From Clostridia bacterium (GTDB lineage: Bacteria > Bacillota > Clostridia > Oscillospirales > CAG-272): DNA of 45,196 nt. Below are positions 9,848 through 19,274 of this stretch, piece after piece; the first letter of the stretch is position 1; each line of letters starts with the position of its first letter. Position numbers and translations under genes: made by a program. The stretch is taken from positions 1 through 45,196 of the forward strand of contig JAFTKH010000034.1 of assembly GCA_017453365.1 (NCBI GenBank). Reading direction: 5' to 3'. Under the pieces are notes generated by a model that ran no database searches, was not told where the DNA came from, and saw only the letters and a program-made list of their open reading frames with translations.

Positions 9848-12800
9848 TTATTCCTCGTCCTCATAGTCCGACACGTCTTCGTCGAACGCATACTCCTCAT
9901 CGTCAAATACGTCGTCGACGTCGAACTCCTCGTCGTCCGGGGACTCACCGTCGTCTGATGCTTCCTCGGCCTTATCTGTCGAGCGCTCAACGTCCTCAAT
10001 GGTTGCAAAGCCGGGAGTATCGTCGTCGTAAAGACCGGAGATATCCACGTCACGGCCGCCCTCGTCAAGCACGCGAACGTCAAGACAAAGCGCCTGAAGC
10101 TCCTTAACGAGCACCTTAAAGGACTCGGGAACACCGGGAGTAGGAATATTCTGACCCTTAACGATAGCCTCGTAGGTCTTGGTACGTCCCGTAATATCGT
10201 CAGACTTAACGGTCAGGATTTCCTGAAGCGTGTAGGCTGCGCCGTACGCCTCAAGCGCCCAGACCTCCATCTCTCCGAAACGCTGGCCGCCGAACTGCGC
10301 CTTACCGCCGAGGGGCTGCTGGGTTACGAGAGAATACGAGCCTATGGAACGTGCGTGTATCTTATCGTCAACGAGGTGGTGAAGCTTAAGGTAATACATT
10401 ATACCGACCGTAACGGGGTTATCGAAGGGGTCGCCCGTACGTCCGTCATAAAGCGTGACCTTACCGTCTATTACCTTAAGGCTCTCGCGCTGCATAAGCT
10501 CGCGGAGCTTCTCGTCGTCGTCGACTATCGACTGATCAATACGCTGAAGATCAGGCTTTCCGTCCTCGCGAACGACCTCCATAAACACCGCCTTACCGCG
10601 AACGCTCTCGTCGGGACGGATATCACGGGTGTAATTCGCAAGTCTGAGCAGCTCGAGAATATCGGTCTCCTTCGCGCCGTCAAATACGGGTGTCATTATC
10701 TTGATACCCAGCTTCTTACAAGCGATACCGAGATGCACCTCAAGCACCTGACCTATGTTCATACGCGAGGGAACGCCTAGGGGGTTAAGAACGATATCAA
10801 GGGGTGTACCGTCCTTAAGGAAGGGCATATCCTCGGGGGGAAGAATGCGGGAGACGACACCCTTATTACCGTGACGTCCGGCCATTTTATCTCCGACGGA
10901 TATTTTTCTCTTCTGCGCTACGTATACGTGAACGACCTTATTTACACCGGGAGCGAGCTCGTCGGAGTTCGAGCGGTCGTAGATTTTTACGTCGACTACC
11001 ACGCCGTACTCGCCGTGGCGCATCTTAAGCGAGGAATCCTTTACCTCTCTCGCCTTCTCACCGAAGATAGCGCGGAGAAGTCTCTCCTCGGGGGTAAGCT
11101 CGGTCTCTCCCTTCGGAGTTACCATACCTACGAGGATATCGCCGGGGCGTACCTCCGTACCGACTCTTATAATACCGTCGGCATCGAGGTTGCGGAGCGC
11201 GTCCTCCGATACGTTCGGCACCTCGCGGGTAATTTCCTGTGCGCCGAGCTTCGTATCTCTTGCTTCCTTCGTGAACTTTTCGATATGAATAGAGGTATAC
11301 ATATCCTCACGGACGAGCTTCTCGTTAAGAAGGACTGCATCCTCGTAGTTATAACCCTCCCAGGTCATAAATCCGATAAGCGCGTTCTTACCGAGCGAAA
11401 TCTCACCCGACGAGGTTGCGGGGCCGTCGGCGATAACCTGTCCTGCCTCGACACGCTGACCCTCGTCAACTATCGGGCGCTGGTTAACGCTCGTGCCCTG
11501 GTTGGACCTCTTGAATTTTATTAAGTGATAGGTGTCCTTACGTCCCGAGTCGGTGAGGATTACTATCTCCGCACCTGCGGCACGCTCGACGATACCGCCC
11601 TCACGCGCTACTACGATAGCGCCCGAGTCAACGGCCGCCTTATACTCCATACCGGTAGCTACTATCGGGGAGTCGGTTACCATAAGCGGAACTGCCTGCT
11701 TCTGCATGTTCGAGCCCATAAGCGCACGGGTGTTGTCGTCGTTCTCGAGGAAGGGGATACATCCTGCGGCTACGGACACCGCCATCTGCGGACACGCGTC
11801 CATAAGGTCGACCTCGGTGGGCTCAACCTCGATGAACTCGGTCTTATATCTTGCTATAACCTTCTTGTTGACGAAGAAGCCGTTTTCATCAACGGGCTCG
11901 TTCGCCTGTGCTACTACGTTGTTATCCTCCTCGTCGGCGGTGAGGTAGAGCACCTCGTCGGTCACTCTTCCCGTCTTCTTATCGACAACTCTGTAGGGTG
12001 CCTTAAGGAAGCCGTACTCGCTTATCTTCGCGTAAGAGGCAAGATAGGAGATAAGACCGATGTTGGGTCCCTCGGGAGTCTCGACGGGACATATTCTTCC
12101 ATAGTGGGTATAGTGAACGTCACGCACCTCGAAGGACGCACGGTCACGGGAAAGACCTCCGGGGCCGAGTGCCGAAAGACGGCGCTTATGCGTCAGCTCT
12201 GCCAAGGGGTTGTTCTGGTCCATAAACTGGGAAAGAGGAGACGAGCCGAAGAACTCACGGATAGCGGTAGCAACGGGACGCGTATTGATAAGCGCCTCGG
12301 GACGAAGGTCGTCGCTGTCGTGCACCGACATTCTCTCCTTTATGTTCTTGTCCATTCTCGACATACCGATACGGAGCTGGTTCTGAAGGAGCTCGCCGAC
12401 ACAGCGAAGCCTTCTGTTACCGAGGTGGTCGATATCGTCGGTCGTGCCTACGCCGTGGCCGAGCGCGACCATATAGTTGATGGACGCGAGAATATCCTCT
12501 TTCGTTATATGCTTCGGCGAGAGAAGAGCAATCTCCTCCTTCGCACGGTTTTTAATGTAGTAAGCCTTCTCATCGCCGGACAGGCCCTCTGCCTCGGCAG
12601 CCGCGATTATCTCCTTAAGCTGCGAGAAGCGTACCTTCTCGCCCGCCTTCACGCCGGCCTCGGTGAGGTCGTAGCCGAGAACGAGCTCGGGACGGACGGT
12701 ATCGTTACCGAACACTCTGACCTCGCGGCCCGTTTCGGTCTTAATAAGAACGTCGTTCACAAGGCTGTCGCCGATAGCCTTCGCCAGCTCTCTGTCAATG

Positions 12801-13762
12801 CGAACGTCAGCCTCGGCAACTATCTCACCCGTGAGGGGATTGACTACAGGAGCTGCGAGGGTAAATCCGATTATTCTCTGACCGAGAGCTACCTTCTCGT
12901 TGTATTTGTATCTTCCGACTGCTCCGAGGTCGTATCTCCTCGGATCGAAGAACATATTGTTTACAAGGGTCTCCGCGCTCTCAACGAGAGGGGGCTCGCC
13001 GGGACGTATCTTCTTGTATATCTCCTTAAGAGCCTCGTCGCGAAGGCAGGTACCGTTCTCCTCTGCGAGAGTGCGGCACTCATCCTTTGCCATAGTTATT
13101 CGGAGTATCTCCTCGTCACCGAACATAGCGAGGATATCCTCGTCCGTATCCATTCCCGCGGGAAAAAGCGCTCTTATAAGAACGGTAACGGGAATCTTAC
13201 GGTTTTTGTCTATCTTTACGTAGAACACTCCCGAGGCATCGGTCTCATACTCGAGCCACGCACCTCTGTAGGGAATGACGGTAGCGCTGTAGTTATGCTT
13301 ACCCTGCTTATCGACCGCATCCGCGTAATACATACCGGGAGAACGAACGAGCTGCGATACTATGACACGCTCCGCACCGTTGATGACGAACGTACCGTTC
13401 TCGGTCATCAGGGGGAAATCTCCGAGGAATATCTGGGCGGTCTTAAGCTCGCCTGTCTGCTTATTTGTAAGTCTGACGCCGACCTTCATATGAGCATCGT
13501 AGGTAACACTCCTGTCCTTACATTCCTCAACGGAATATCTGGGCGTGGGGTCGAGGGTGTAGTCGGTAAACTCAATAGCGAGATTTCCCGTAAAATCAAC
13601 AATAGGGGAAACATCGCGGAGAACCTCGTTAAGACCCTCCTTCAGAAACCACTCGTACGAGTCCTTCTGAACCTCGATAAGGTTGGGCATTTCGGTGGCT
13701 GCCTCAATCTTTGAAAAGCTCATTCTCACGTTGGTGCCAAGCTTCTGGGGTTTAAGCATCAT
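9848..13762 (-). CDS. rpoB: DNA-directed RNA polymerase subunit beta
   Basis: Second large subunit of RNA polymerase, 1304 aa from the chosen start. An in-frame GTG at 13774 overlaps the ribosome site GGAGTGA, so I take the ATG at 13762 (MMLKPQKLG). The rifampicin pocket ([12 protein letters not shown], then [14 protein letters not shown]) lies at about 505-540. It keeps the sensitive-type Asp, His and Ser that match E. coli 516, 526 and 531. The conserved [23 protein letters not shown] and [24 protein letters not shown] segments (the last in the C-terminal clamp region) are present. The last 45 or so residues are a strongly acidic tail rich in Asp and Glu. No ribosomal protein gene precedes it; the upstream neighbour is an unrelated PLP enzyme gene with its own terminator. 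Confidence 0.98.
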   Translation of the reverse strand: MMLKPQKLGTNVRMSFSKIEAATEMPNLIEVQKDSYEWFLKEGLNEVLRDVSPIVDFTGNLAIEFTDYTLDPTPRYSVEECKDRSVTYDAHMKVGVRLTNKQTGELKTAQIFLGDFPLMTENGTFVINGAERVIVSQLVRSPGMYYADAVDKQGKHNYSATVIPYRGAWLEYETDASGVFYVKIDKNRKIPVTVLIRALFPAGMDTDEDILAMFGDEEILRITMAKDECRTLAEENGTCLRDEALKEIYKKIRPGEPPLVESAETLVNNMFFDPRRYDLGAVGRYKYNEKVALGQRIIGFTLAAPVVNPLTGEIVAEADVRIDRELAKAIGDSLVNDVLIKTETGREVRVFGNDTVRPELVLGYDLTEAGVKAGEKVRFSQLKEIIAAAEAEGLSGDEKAYYIKNRAKEEIALLSPKHITKEDILASINYMVALGHGVGTTDDIDHLGNRRLRCVGELLQNQLRIGMSRMDKNIKERMSVHDSDDLRPEALINTRPVATAIREFFGSSPLSQFMDQNNPLAELTHKRRLSALGPGGLSRDRASFEVRDVHYTHYGRICPVETPEGPNIGLISYLASYAKISEYGFLKAPYRVVDKKTGRVTDEVLYLTADEEDNNVVAQANEPVDENGFFVNKKVIARYKTEFIEVEPTEVDLMDACPQMAVSVAAGCIPFLENDDNTRALMGSNMQKQAVPLMVTDSPIVATGMEYKAAVDSGAIVVAREGGIVERAAGAEIVILTDSGRKDTYHLIKFKRSNQGTSVNQRPIVDEGQRVEAGQVIADGPATSSGEISLGKNALIGFMTWEGYNYEDAVLLNEKLVREDMYTSIHIEKFTKEARDTKLGAQEITREVPNVSEDALRNLDADGIIRVGTEVRPGDILVGMVTPKGETELTPEERLLRAIFGEKAREVKDSSLKMRHGEYGVVVDVKIYDRSNSDELAPGVNKVVHVYVAQKRKISVGDKMAGRHGNKGVVSRILPPEDMPFLKDGTPLDIVLNPLGVPSRMNIGQVLEVHLGIACKKLGIKIMTPVFDGAKETDILELLRLANYTRDIRPDESVRGKAVFMEVVREDGKPDLQRIDQSIVDDDEKLRELMQRESLKVIDGKVTLYDGRTGDPFDNPVTVGIMYYLKLHHLVDDKIHARSIGSYSLVTQQPLGGKAQFGGQRFGEMEVWALEAYGAAYTLQEILTVKSDDITGRTKTYEAIVKGQNIPTPGVPESFKVLVKELQALCLDVRVLDEGGRDVDISGLYDDDTPGFATIEDVERSTDKAEEASDDGESPDDEEFDVDDVFDDEEYAFDEDVSDYEDEE

Positions 13763-14029
13763 AAATAGAATCACTCCATTCCTGAAATTTTACAAGTCGC
13801 ATAATATTACAAGAGGCCAAAAACAGAAGGAACGCTGATACCGCCCGCTGCAAGGGACGGTTCATTCTCCCGATTATCGGCTAAGCTAACACTCGCAACC
13901 GTTACATCTTTGCCTTTGACTAGCTCAAAAGGCGAAACAGACAAATTTTGAGTCGAAAATGCTCGGATTTTTGTGCATTTTCACAGGGGTAACCTGAAAA
14001 AAGGGCAAAAAATCCCCATAAATATAGCG

Positions 14030-14075
14030 ATTATAATGCATTATAATATAATATCACAAAAAAAGCAAATGTCAA
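14030..14075 (-). promoter_or_regulatory. rpoBC promoter region
   Basis: On the minus strand TTGACA (14075-14070) is followed after 16 nt by TATTAT (14053-14048). A second option just downstream is TTGTGA (14059-14054) with an 18-nt gap to TATAAT (14035-14030). Both lie downstream of the terminator of the upstream gene, so rpoBC is independently transcribed. Confidence 0.75.
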
Positions 14076-14178
14076 GAGGTTTTATGAAAAAAGTTCCAAT
14101 AATTTTTCACAAATTTTTTTGTTAATCTTGCACCAAGAGTCGATTTCTGCCGCAAATTAAGTTGTCTTGACGAAGAAA

Positions 14179-14211
14179 CAAAAAAAGCCTCGCACACCAA
14201 GCGCGAAGCTT
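14179..14211 (-). terminator. Terminator after the PatB/MalY-type gene
   Basis: A 9-bp stem (AAGCTTCGC with GCGAGGCTT, one U-G pair), followed on the minus strand by seven T. The U-G pair forms only in minus-strand RNA, which fixes the direction. It ends the long leftward unit that starts near 25027. Confidence 0.85.
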
Positions 14212-14289
14212 CTCTGCTAATGAAGGATGCGAACGACGGAGCCCCCTCCGCCCGTTTTCGACAGTGCCTCCCGTCACACGGCAAAGGCA

Positions 14290-14340
14290 GCTCTTCATTC
14301 TTCATTATTCATTATTCATTATTCATTACTCACTCTTCAT
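14290..14340. repeat. AATGAATA tandem simple-repeat tract
   Basis: About seven copies of a 7-nt unit (ATTCATT, with CTTCATT variants at the ends). On the minus strand the tract begins inside the stop codon of the PatB/MalY-type gene. Related tracts lie at 6106-6137 and 26928-26940, also directly at gene ends. Confidence 0.75.
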
Positions 14341-15500
14341 TCTCCGCCGGTGTTGCAAAACCTCTCCAGCCTTGCAAGGCCGTCGAGCACCCGCTCTCTC
14401 TGCGTCGCGAGGTTCATACGCACGAAGCTGCGGCCGCACTCTCCGTATTCCTCGCCGTCAGAGAGGTAGAGTCCCGTCGCCGCTCTCAACCTTTTACAGA
14501 AATCTACCGAGTCGTCCGAGAGGGACGAAATGTCTATCCAAAGAAGGTACGTGGCATCTGATAAATTCGCCCGAAGCCCGGGAATTCTTCCATTAATATA
14601 TTCGCACGCGAGGCGCTTGTTTTCGAAAATGTAAGAGACGAGCTCCTCTACCCACTCGTCGGAATCCCGAAACGCGGCTATATTTGCGGACATAGCGAAT
14701 ACGTTAGGCTCTCCGACCTCGTCATTGTTCAGTCCTCGGAACACCCTGTATCGAAGCTGCTTATCCTTCACTATCACAGCGGCAGACTGAAGCCCCGCGG
14801 CATTGAAGGTCTTCGACACGGAAACACAGCTGACGGAAATATCCGCCGCAAGCTCGCTCACCGCGGCAAAGGGGGTATAAGAAAGCCCCGGCTTCACAAA
14901 ATCACAGTGTATTTCGTCGGAGAGCACGGTGACCCCATGCTTATAACAGAGCTCGGCAATACGCGCAAGCTCCTCGCGCGACCAGAGCTTACCCACAGGA
15001 TTATGGGGATTACAGAGAATAAAGAGCGTCGTTTCATCCCTTGAGAGCTTCTCCTCGAGGTCCGAGAAATCTATCGAATACTCTCCGCCCGAATAAACGA
15101 GGTCGGACGAGAGGACACGTCTGCCGTTGTTGAGTATAGAATTATAGAAGACGTTGTAGACAGGCGCTTGGATAAGCACGCACTCGTTCGGGTGCGTGAG
15201 CCTTCTCACTATCGAGGATATGGCGGCTACGACGCCGTTCGAATAGACCATCCATTCCGTGGGAATGCGAAAGCCGTGTCTGCGCTCAAAATAGCCGGAA
15301 ACAGCCTCAAAAAACTCACACGGGGTCACGGAATAACCGAAAATGCCCTCCTCTGCCTTCTTCATTATCGCCGCACGCACGGCAGGAGCGGTTTCAAAGT
15401 CCATATCTGCGACCCACATAGGGAGCTCACCCTCGGCGACGTCCCATTTATAGGACATCGTTCCGCGCCTGTCGGTCAGGCGGTCAAAGCCGTATTTCAT
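14337..15500 (-). CDS. MalY/PatB-family PLP-dependent aminotransferase or C-S lyase
   Basis: Fold-type I PLP enzyme, 387 aa, the usual family length. It has the N-terminal WVADMDF motif (29-35) typical of PatB/MalY and NPHNPVG at 164-170. The DEIHCD motif is at 195-200 and the PLP-binding Lys is at 230 (VSVSKTFNAAGL). Family members cleave cystathionine or cysteine conjugates by beta-elimination, giving pyruvate, ammonia and a thiol; some act as aminotransferases, so the substrate is open. Its start overlaps the stop of the upstream DUF3737 gene in an ATGA arrangement, which implies translational coupling. Its stop codon falls in the first unit of a simple-repeat tract. Confidence 0.9.
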   Translation of the reverse strand: MKYGFDRLTDRRGTMSYKWDVAEGELPMWVADMDFETAPAVRAAIMKKAEEGIFGYSVTPCEFFEAVSGYFERRHGFRIPTEWMVYSNGVVAAISSIVRRLTHPNECVLIQAPVYNVFYNSILNNGRRVLSSDLVYSGGEYSIDFSDLEEKLSRDETTLFILCNPHNPVGKLWSREELARIAELCYKHGVTVLSDEIHCDFVKPGLSYTPFAAVSELAADISVSCVSVSKTFNAAGLQSAAVIVKDKQLRYRVFRGLNNDEVGEPNVFAMSANIAAFRDSDEWVEELVSYIFENKRLACEYINGRIPGLRANLSDATYLLWIDISSLSDDSVDFCKRLRAATGLYLSDGEEYGECGRSFVRMNLATQRERVLDGLARLERFCNTGGE

Positions 15501-16354
15501 TTTATTTTCGCTTCCCCCTTATTAACGGTAATTTCAGTTCGCGAGATATCTACCCTGTCACACTCCATAATAATTTCACCAATACTCTCGGCAGTTATTC
15601 TGCCGGAGGTCGGGTTCTTCACGCTCACGATATGCGAGCGTATATCCGCATCGACGGAAGAATATTCGAAGGCGAGGTCGGTATCGACGAGGCGGCAGTT
15701 CTCCATAACGAGGTTATCCATATAGCAGAAGCCCTGGTTTGAGCTTATCTCGCAGTTGACGAACTTAACATTCTTCGAGTTCCAGCCGATATACTCTCCC
15801 TCGATATAGCTGTCATAAACGGTCACGTTCTCGCAGTTCCAAAAGGAGTCCTTTGATATAAGGCGCGAATCCCTGACGACGATATCGCGGCCGCCGTCGA
15901 AGATATAGTTACCCGTAACGTCAAGGCCCTCGGCCTCTATTTGCGACGAATTCATGCCAAAGTAGTCACCGTTTATTTTCACGTTTCGAAGCTTGATATC
16001 GGAGCAGCTCCACATGCTTTCGAGGGCGTTCGGCATATTCACGTCGCGAAGGGTGATGCCCGAGGAGCGCCTGAAGGTCTTCGGCGCGGCTATCTCGCAA
16101 TCCTCCATAGTTATACCGTGTGTATACCATATACCGCTTCTCGCAGTAACGTCGAGCACACTCGAGCCTACGAAAACCTCCCGACAGTACCAAAGTGGGT
16201 ATTTCCAAGAAAACCTCGAGTTCATAATATATAGGTCGGAGCTCTCCTTAAGAGGCGACTCGCCGTCCTCAAACACGCAGTCGTAAATATGGGCTCCCGA
16301 GGTGGCAAAAAGTGCGCGCTCACCGGTAAAGACGCTTTTTTTCATTACCTTCAT
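15497..16354 (-). CDS. DUF3737-family right-handed beta-helix protein
   Basis: 285 aa with a regular series of about 20-residue rungs of the type NVxIxDSxI (for example NVTVYDSYIEG, NVKFVNCEIS, NLVMENCRLVD), the pattern of a single-stranded right-handed beta-helix. It starts with FTGERALF and has SPLKESSDL near residue 38, which I recognise as DUF3737. There is no signal peptide, so it should be cytoplasmic. Function is unknown. It is co-transcribed and overlaps by 4 nt with the PLP enzyme gene downstream, which suggests a shared role. The start is the ATG at 16354, with GGTGA 4 nt upstream (GGTGATAAAATG). A second in-frame ATG three codons on is possible. Confidence 0.85.
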   Translation of the reverse strand: MKVMKKSVFTGERALFATSGAHIYDCVFEDGESPLKESSDLYIMNSRFSWKYPLWYCREVFVGSSVLDVTARSGIWYTHGITMEDCEIAAPKTFRRSSGITLRDVNMPNALESMWSCSDIKLRNVKINGDYFGMNSSQIEAEGLDVTGNYIFDGGRDIVVRDSRLISKDSFWNCENVTVYDSYIEGEYIGWNSKNVKFVNCEISSNQGFCYMDNLVMENCRLVDTDLAFEYSSVDADIRSHIVSVKNPTSGRITAESIGEIIMECDRVDISRTEITVNKGEAKIK

Positions 16355-16411
16355 TTTATCACCAAATGCAAATCTTTCTTTACTTATTTTAACCTTATGT
16401 CGGTACTCGTG

Positions 16412-17161
16412 CTAAAAAACGAGCTTCAAAAGTGCTTCTACTCCTATGGATATGAATATTGCCGGGGTCATATTCGCGGTCTTCACCTTCGTTATGCCGA
16501 GCAAATTAGTACCCAAAAATACGATTATCAGGGAGCCCGTGACAGACATATAGGTGAGTGTCGATGCACCTACGGCGCCGAGCACTGCCAAGGAAAGGAG
16601 CGATATCGAGCCCTGATATATAAGAAGGAAGAAGGCCGAGGCGGCGCACCCGATGCCGAGCGAGCCGGCCATAACGAATACCGTTATACCGTCTATCACG
16701 GATTTCGCAAGAAGAATTTCAGGATTTCCCGCCGCGTCCTCTATAGCGCCGTTTATCGCCATAGCTCCGACGCAGAAAAGCAGGCTACACGAAACGAAGC
16801 CGCGAGCGAAATTTCCGCCCCGTCCGAGCTTACCGAGCTTTCGCTCTGCGAGCTCCCCGAGCTTGGTTATCGCGCGGTCAAGGTCGACAAGCTCGCCAAG
16901 GAGCGTGCCGAGCGCCATAGATATTATCATTACGAGAACCTTAAAGAGTCCTGCGTTTATAAACGAGTCCTCACCGACGGGCGGCGCTGTTTCGAGCATT
17001 CCGTCAATTCCTATGTAAATAACGCATATTGCTACCGCCGCCATAATTCCGTCGGTAATACGCTTCGGTATACCGCGTTTTATAAGCGAGCCCAAAATTC
17101 CCATAACGAGCACTACCGCGAAATTTACCGCAGTGCCCAAAAAATGCTCAAGGATAAACAT
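16412..17161 (-). CDS. DUF554-family integral membrane protein
   Basis: 249 aa with about seven hydrophobic helices. The family pattern is visible: an N-terminal GxxxNxxxVxxGxxxG-like helix (GTAVNFAVVLVMGILGSLIK), then GIPKRITDGIMAAVAICVIYIG, and the loop SLLFCVGAMAINGAIEDAAG near residues 129-148. These match DUF554 (B. subtilis YdfK-like). Its function has not been established; a transport role is often assumed. It lies 11 bp after radC2 and 57 bp before the DUF3737 gene, within the same leftward unit. Confidence 0.88.
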   Translation of the reverse strand: MFILEHFLGTAVNFAVVLVMGILGSLIKRGIPKRITDGIMAAVAICVIYIGIDGMLETAPPVGEDSFINAGLFKVLVMIISMALGTLLGELVDLDRAITKLGELAERKLGKLGRGGNFARGFVSCSLLFCVGAMAINGAIEDAAGNPEILLAKSVIDGITVFVMAGSLGIGCAASAFFLLIYQGSISLLSLAVLGAVGASTLTYMSVTGSLIIVFLGTNLLGITKVKTANMTPAIFISIGVEALLKLVF

Positions 17162-17172
17162 TGTTGCCTTTT

Positions 17173-17799
17173 CTAACCCTCATAAAGATTGATTTTGTTA
17201 CACTCGCGCTCCGTTACAAGATAATGCGCGACGAGCTTAATTCCCGAGATTGCGAGAACGTGCTTAAGATAGCTTGTCCCGAGCATATCCGCGCTTGACG
17301 GCTGTGCCGTTCCCTTCGGGTGATTGTGTGCCATAATAACGGCCGCAGCACCTGCGGAGCACGAACGCTCAAGCACACGGCGCGGATATACGTCCGAGGT
17401 ATTTACGGTTCCCTCTCCGATAAATTCCGCGGAGATGACCCGTCCCTGCCCGTCGAGCAACAGGCAGTATACCGTTTCGATGGAACGACCTACAAAAAGC
17501 GCACGCAGGTACTCAATTATTTCCTCCTCGCTATGCCGCTTACCGAACTCGAAGCTGTCGGTAATGCTCCTGGAATAAACGTAGGAGAGGAGCTTTAGGG
17601 AGAGGGCGGCGGAGCGGGAGAGGCCCCGAATACTCATAAGCTCGTCTATCGAGGACGAGGCTATATAGGATATAGCTCCGTATTTTGAAGAAAGGGCAAG
17701 CGCGAGCTCTCTTGCTTCCTCCTCACTATGCGTATAGGAAAGGTATTTACAGAGATACCTCTCGAGCGCTCCACCTTCGTTCACACAAGCGTTAGCCAA
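17173..17799 (-). CDS. radC: RadC/JAB-domain protein, metal site intact (second of a pair)
   Basis: 208 aa. A helix-hairpin-helix-like N-terminal half (IDELMSIRGLSRSAALSLK) precedes a JAB/MPN (RadC) domain. The JAMM signature is complete: His158, His160, Asp171 (AHNHPKGTAQPSSAD), with Glu125 in SAEFIGEG as the likely acid residue. RadC proteins are widespread; the old DNA-repair assignment was not supported by later work, and the true activity is unknown. The first 8 nt overlap the end of a second, divergent radC copy upstream, so the two proteins are made together. Confidence 0.9.
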   Translation of the reverse strand: MANACVNEGGALERYLCKYLSYTHSEEEARELALALSSKYGAISYIASSSIDELMSIRGLSRSAALSLKLLSYVYSRSITDSFEFGKRHSEEEIIEYLRALFVGRSIETVYCLLLDGQGRVISAEFIGEGTVNTSDVYPRRVLERSCSAGAAAVIMAHNHPKGTAQPSSADMLGTSYLKHVLAISGIKLVAHYLVTERECNKINLYEG

Positions 17800-18547
17800 C
17801 TGTGAATACCCCCTCTCTCATACTGGAGACGAATTTCTCGTACTCCGGGCTCGGGGACGCAAACGCGACGTCCGTATCGCACGTAAAGCGGGTATAATTT
17901 CTTCCCGAGATGATAAAGCTCGCCGCGAGCGACACACGAATGTCGGAAAGTGCCGATTTTATACTCTTATAGGTAGCTATCTCCGACTCGGTGAAATACA
18001 GGGCGCTGTACCTGTGGTTACACCCGACGAGGACGTTTCCCGCACCCGTTCTGGCGACGGCGTCCATAAAATATCTCGGGCGCACCGCAGCCGAGCCGAA
18101 GCTCGGACAGTCGAGAGCTTCAATATCGATAAGGCGCATACCGTTATCGAGAAGGAGTATGGCTACACTCTCGTCCTTATGCCTGTCAAAATAATCGACC
18201 AAATACCTGCCCGTGAAATGGTAATCGTCAAATATCGGAACACCGTCATCGGCGAGCAATGCGGATATCTCGGAGTATCTTCCCACAAGGGCTATCAGCT
18301 CCGCCGCCCGCGCTCCTATTCCGTCTACTGTGGCAAGCTCATCTTCGCTCGCCGAGAGAACTCCCGAGAGCGAGCCGAAGCGGGCAAGCAATCTTTTCGC
18401 GACGGGGTTCGTATCCCTGTAGGGTATCACCTGATAAAGGAGCATTTCGAGAAGCTCATAGGTGTCGAAAATCCTCGGCCCGTGCAAAAGAAGCTTATCC
18501 TTCATTCTCTGTCTGTGCCCACGGTGTATCAATGAATTTTCATTCAT
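17792..18547 (-). CDS. RadC-like protein with degraded JAMM motif (first of a pair)
   Basis: 251 aa. Residues 1-95 are the RadC N-terminal region (HRQRMKDKLLLHG, then YELLEMLLYQVIPYRDTNPVAK and a helix-hairpin-helix at VDGIGARAAELI). Residues 105-230 follow the RadC JAB fold, but the metal site is changed. Where H-N-H-P is expected, the protein has C176-N-H178-R, and the Asp that closes the motif is Glu189. It is therefore probably inactive as a metalloprotease-type enzyme, or uses a different metal. Both ends overlap neighbours: 4 nt with trmB and 8 nt with the intact radC, a layout that suggests a two-subunit product. Confidence 0.85.
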   Translation of the reverse strand: MNENSLIHRGHRQRMKDKLLLHGPRIFDTYELLEMLLYQVIPYRDTNPVAKRLLARFGSLSGVLSASEDELATVDGIGARAAELIALVGRYSEISALLADDGVPIFDDYHFTGRYLVDYFDRHKDESVAILLLDNGMRLIDIEALDCPSFGSAAVRPRYFMDAVARTGAGNVLVGCNHRYSALYFTESEIATYKSIKSALSDIRVSLAASFIISGRNYTRFTCDTDVAFASPSPEYEKFVSSMREGVFTVG

Positions 18548-19269
18548 AGAGGCTCACCGCTTGCCGCGTAATTTTTTCTGCCCTGCGAAAGCTCCTCGGG
18601 TATCACAAGGGAGCTCTCCTCTCTCTTGGTAAGCTCAAGCATATTTATCTTGACACCGAGCGAGGAAAAATTCGCCTCGTACTCTGTCACGACGTTTCCC
18701 TCGTTATATTCCGAGGAATGAAGGTCGCGCGTTACGGCATCCGGCACTATACCCGACGCCGAAAGCTCCTCAAGGGTAAAGTCGAAAAGACCCACGTTAT
18801 CCGTCTTAAAGCGGAGCTTACCGCCTATTTTGAGAAGGCTCATATAAACGGCGAGGTATCTTCTGTGAGTCAGCCTGCGCTTACTGTAGCCCTTCTTACT
18901 CCACGGGTCGGAAAAGTTAAGGAATATTCTGTCAACAGTCCCGGGAGCGAGGAGCCGTGTTAGATTATCCGCCGTGTCGTTGACAAACAGGAGCCTCGAG
19001 CCCGGAGTCTCGCGCTTCGCGCGTTCTGCCGCCAGCATAACGCAGTCGGTGACTCGCTCGAGGGCAATATAGCACACCTCGGGCTCGCGGCTTACCGTAC
19101 CTACGGCGAAGCCGCCCTTCCCCGCTCCTATCTCAAGATACACGGGTGCTCCCGTCCTGCCAAAAAGCTCTGCGGACGGATCGGCCATGGGCTCTCCCGA
19201 AGGCTCGTATATAAATTCGCGACAGAGCTCGAGTCTTTCGTCTCTGTGCTTTTTCTTTCTCATTCTCAT
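18544..19269 (-). CDS. trmB: tRNA (guanine46-N7)-methyltransferase
   Basis: SAM-dependent enzyme that forms 7-methylguanosine at position 46 in the variable loop of tRNA. 241 aa, normal length. The SAM-binding glycine loop is LEIGAGKGGF at 45-54. The TrmB signature FSDPWSKKGYSKRRLTHRRYL lies at 119-139, and the C-terminal TEYEANF motif near 195-201. It starts 5 bp after prfC and its stop overlaps the start of the first radC gene, so it belongs to the same translationally coupled string. Confidence 0.96.
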   Translation of the reverse strand: MRMRKKKHRDERLELCREFIYEPSGEPMADPSAELFGRTGAPVYLEIGAGKGGFAVGTVSREPEVCYIALERVTDCVMLAAERAKRETPGSRLLFVNDTADNLTRLLAPGTVDRIFLNFSDPWSKKGYSKRRLTHRRYLAVYMSLLKIGGKLRFKTDNVGLFDFTLEELSASGIVPDAVTRDLHSSEYNEGNVVTEYEANFSSLGVKINMLELTKREESSLVIPEELSQGRKNYAASGEPL

Positions 19270-19274
19270 AAGTC

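Larger units (their letters stand above)
13763..14336. other. rpoB leader and upstream spacer
   Basis: This 570-bp gene-free stretch holds the terminator and repeat tract of the upstream gene, the rpoB promoter, and about 270 nt of transcribed leader (roughly 13763-14030). The leader has several short self-complementary segments, but I do not recognise it as the L10/L12 leader or any other known ribosomal leader. Confidence 0.7.

Noticed and set aside
11525..13714. 729-aa plus-strand frame opposite rpoB
   Set aside because: Same reason; no start signal and no recognisable domain.
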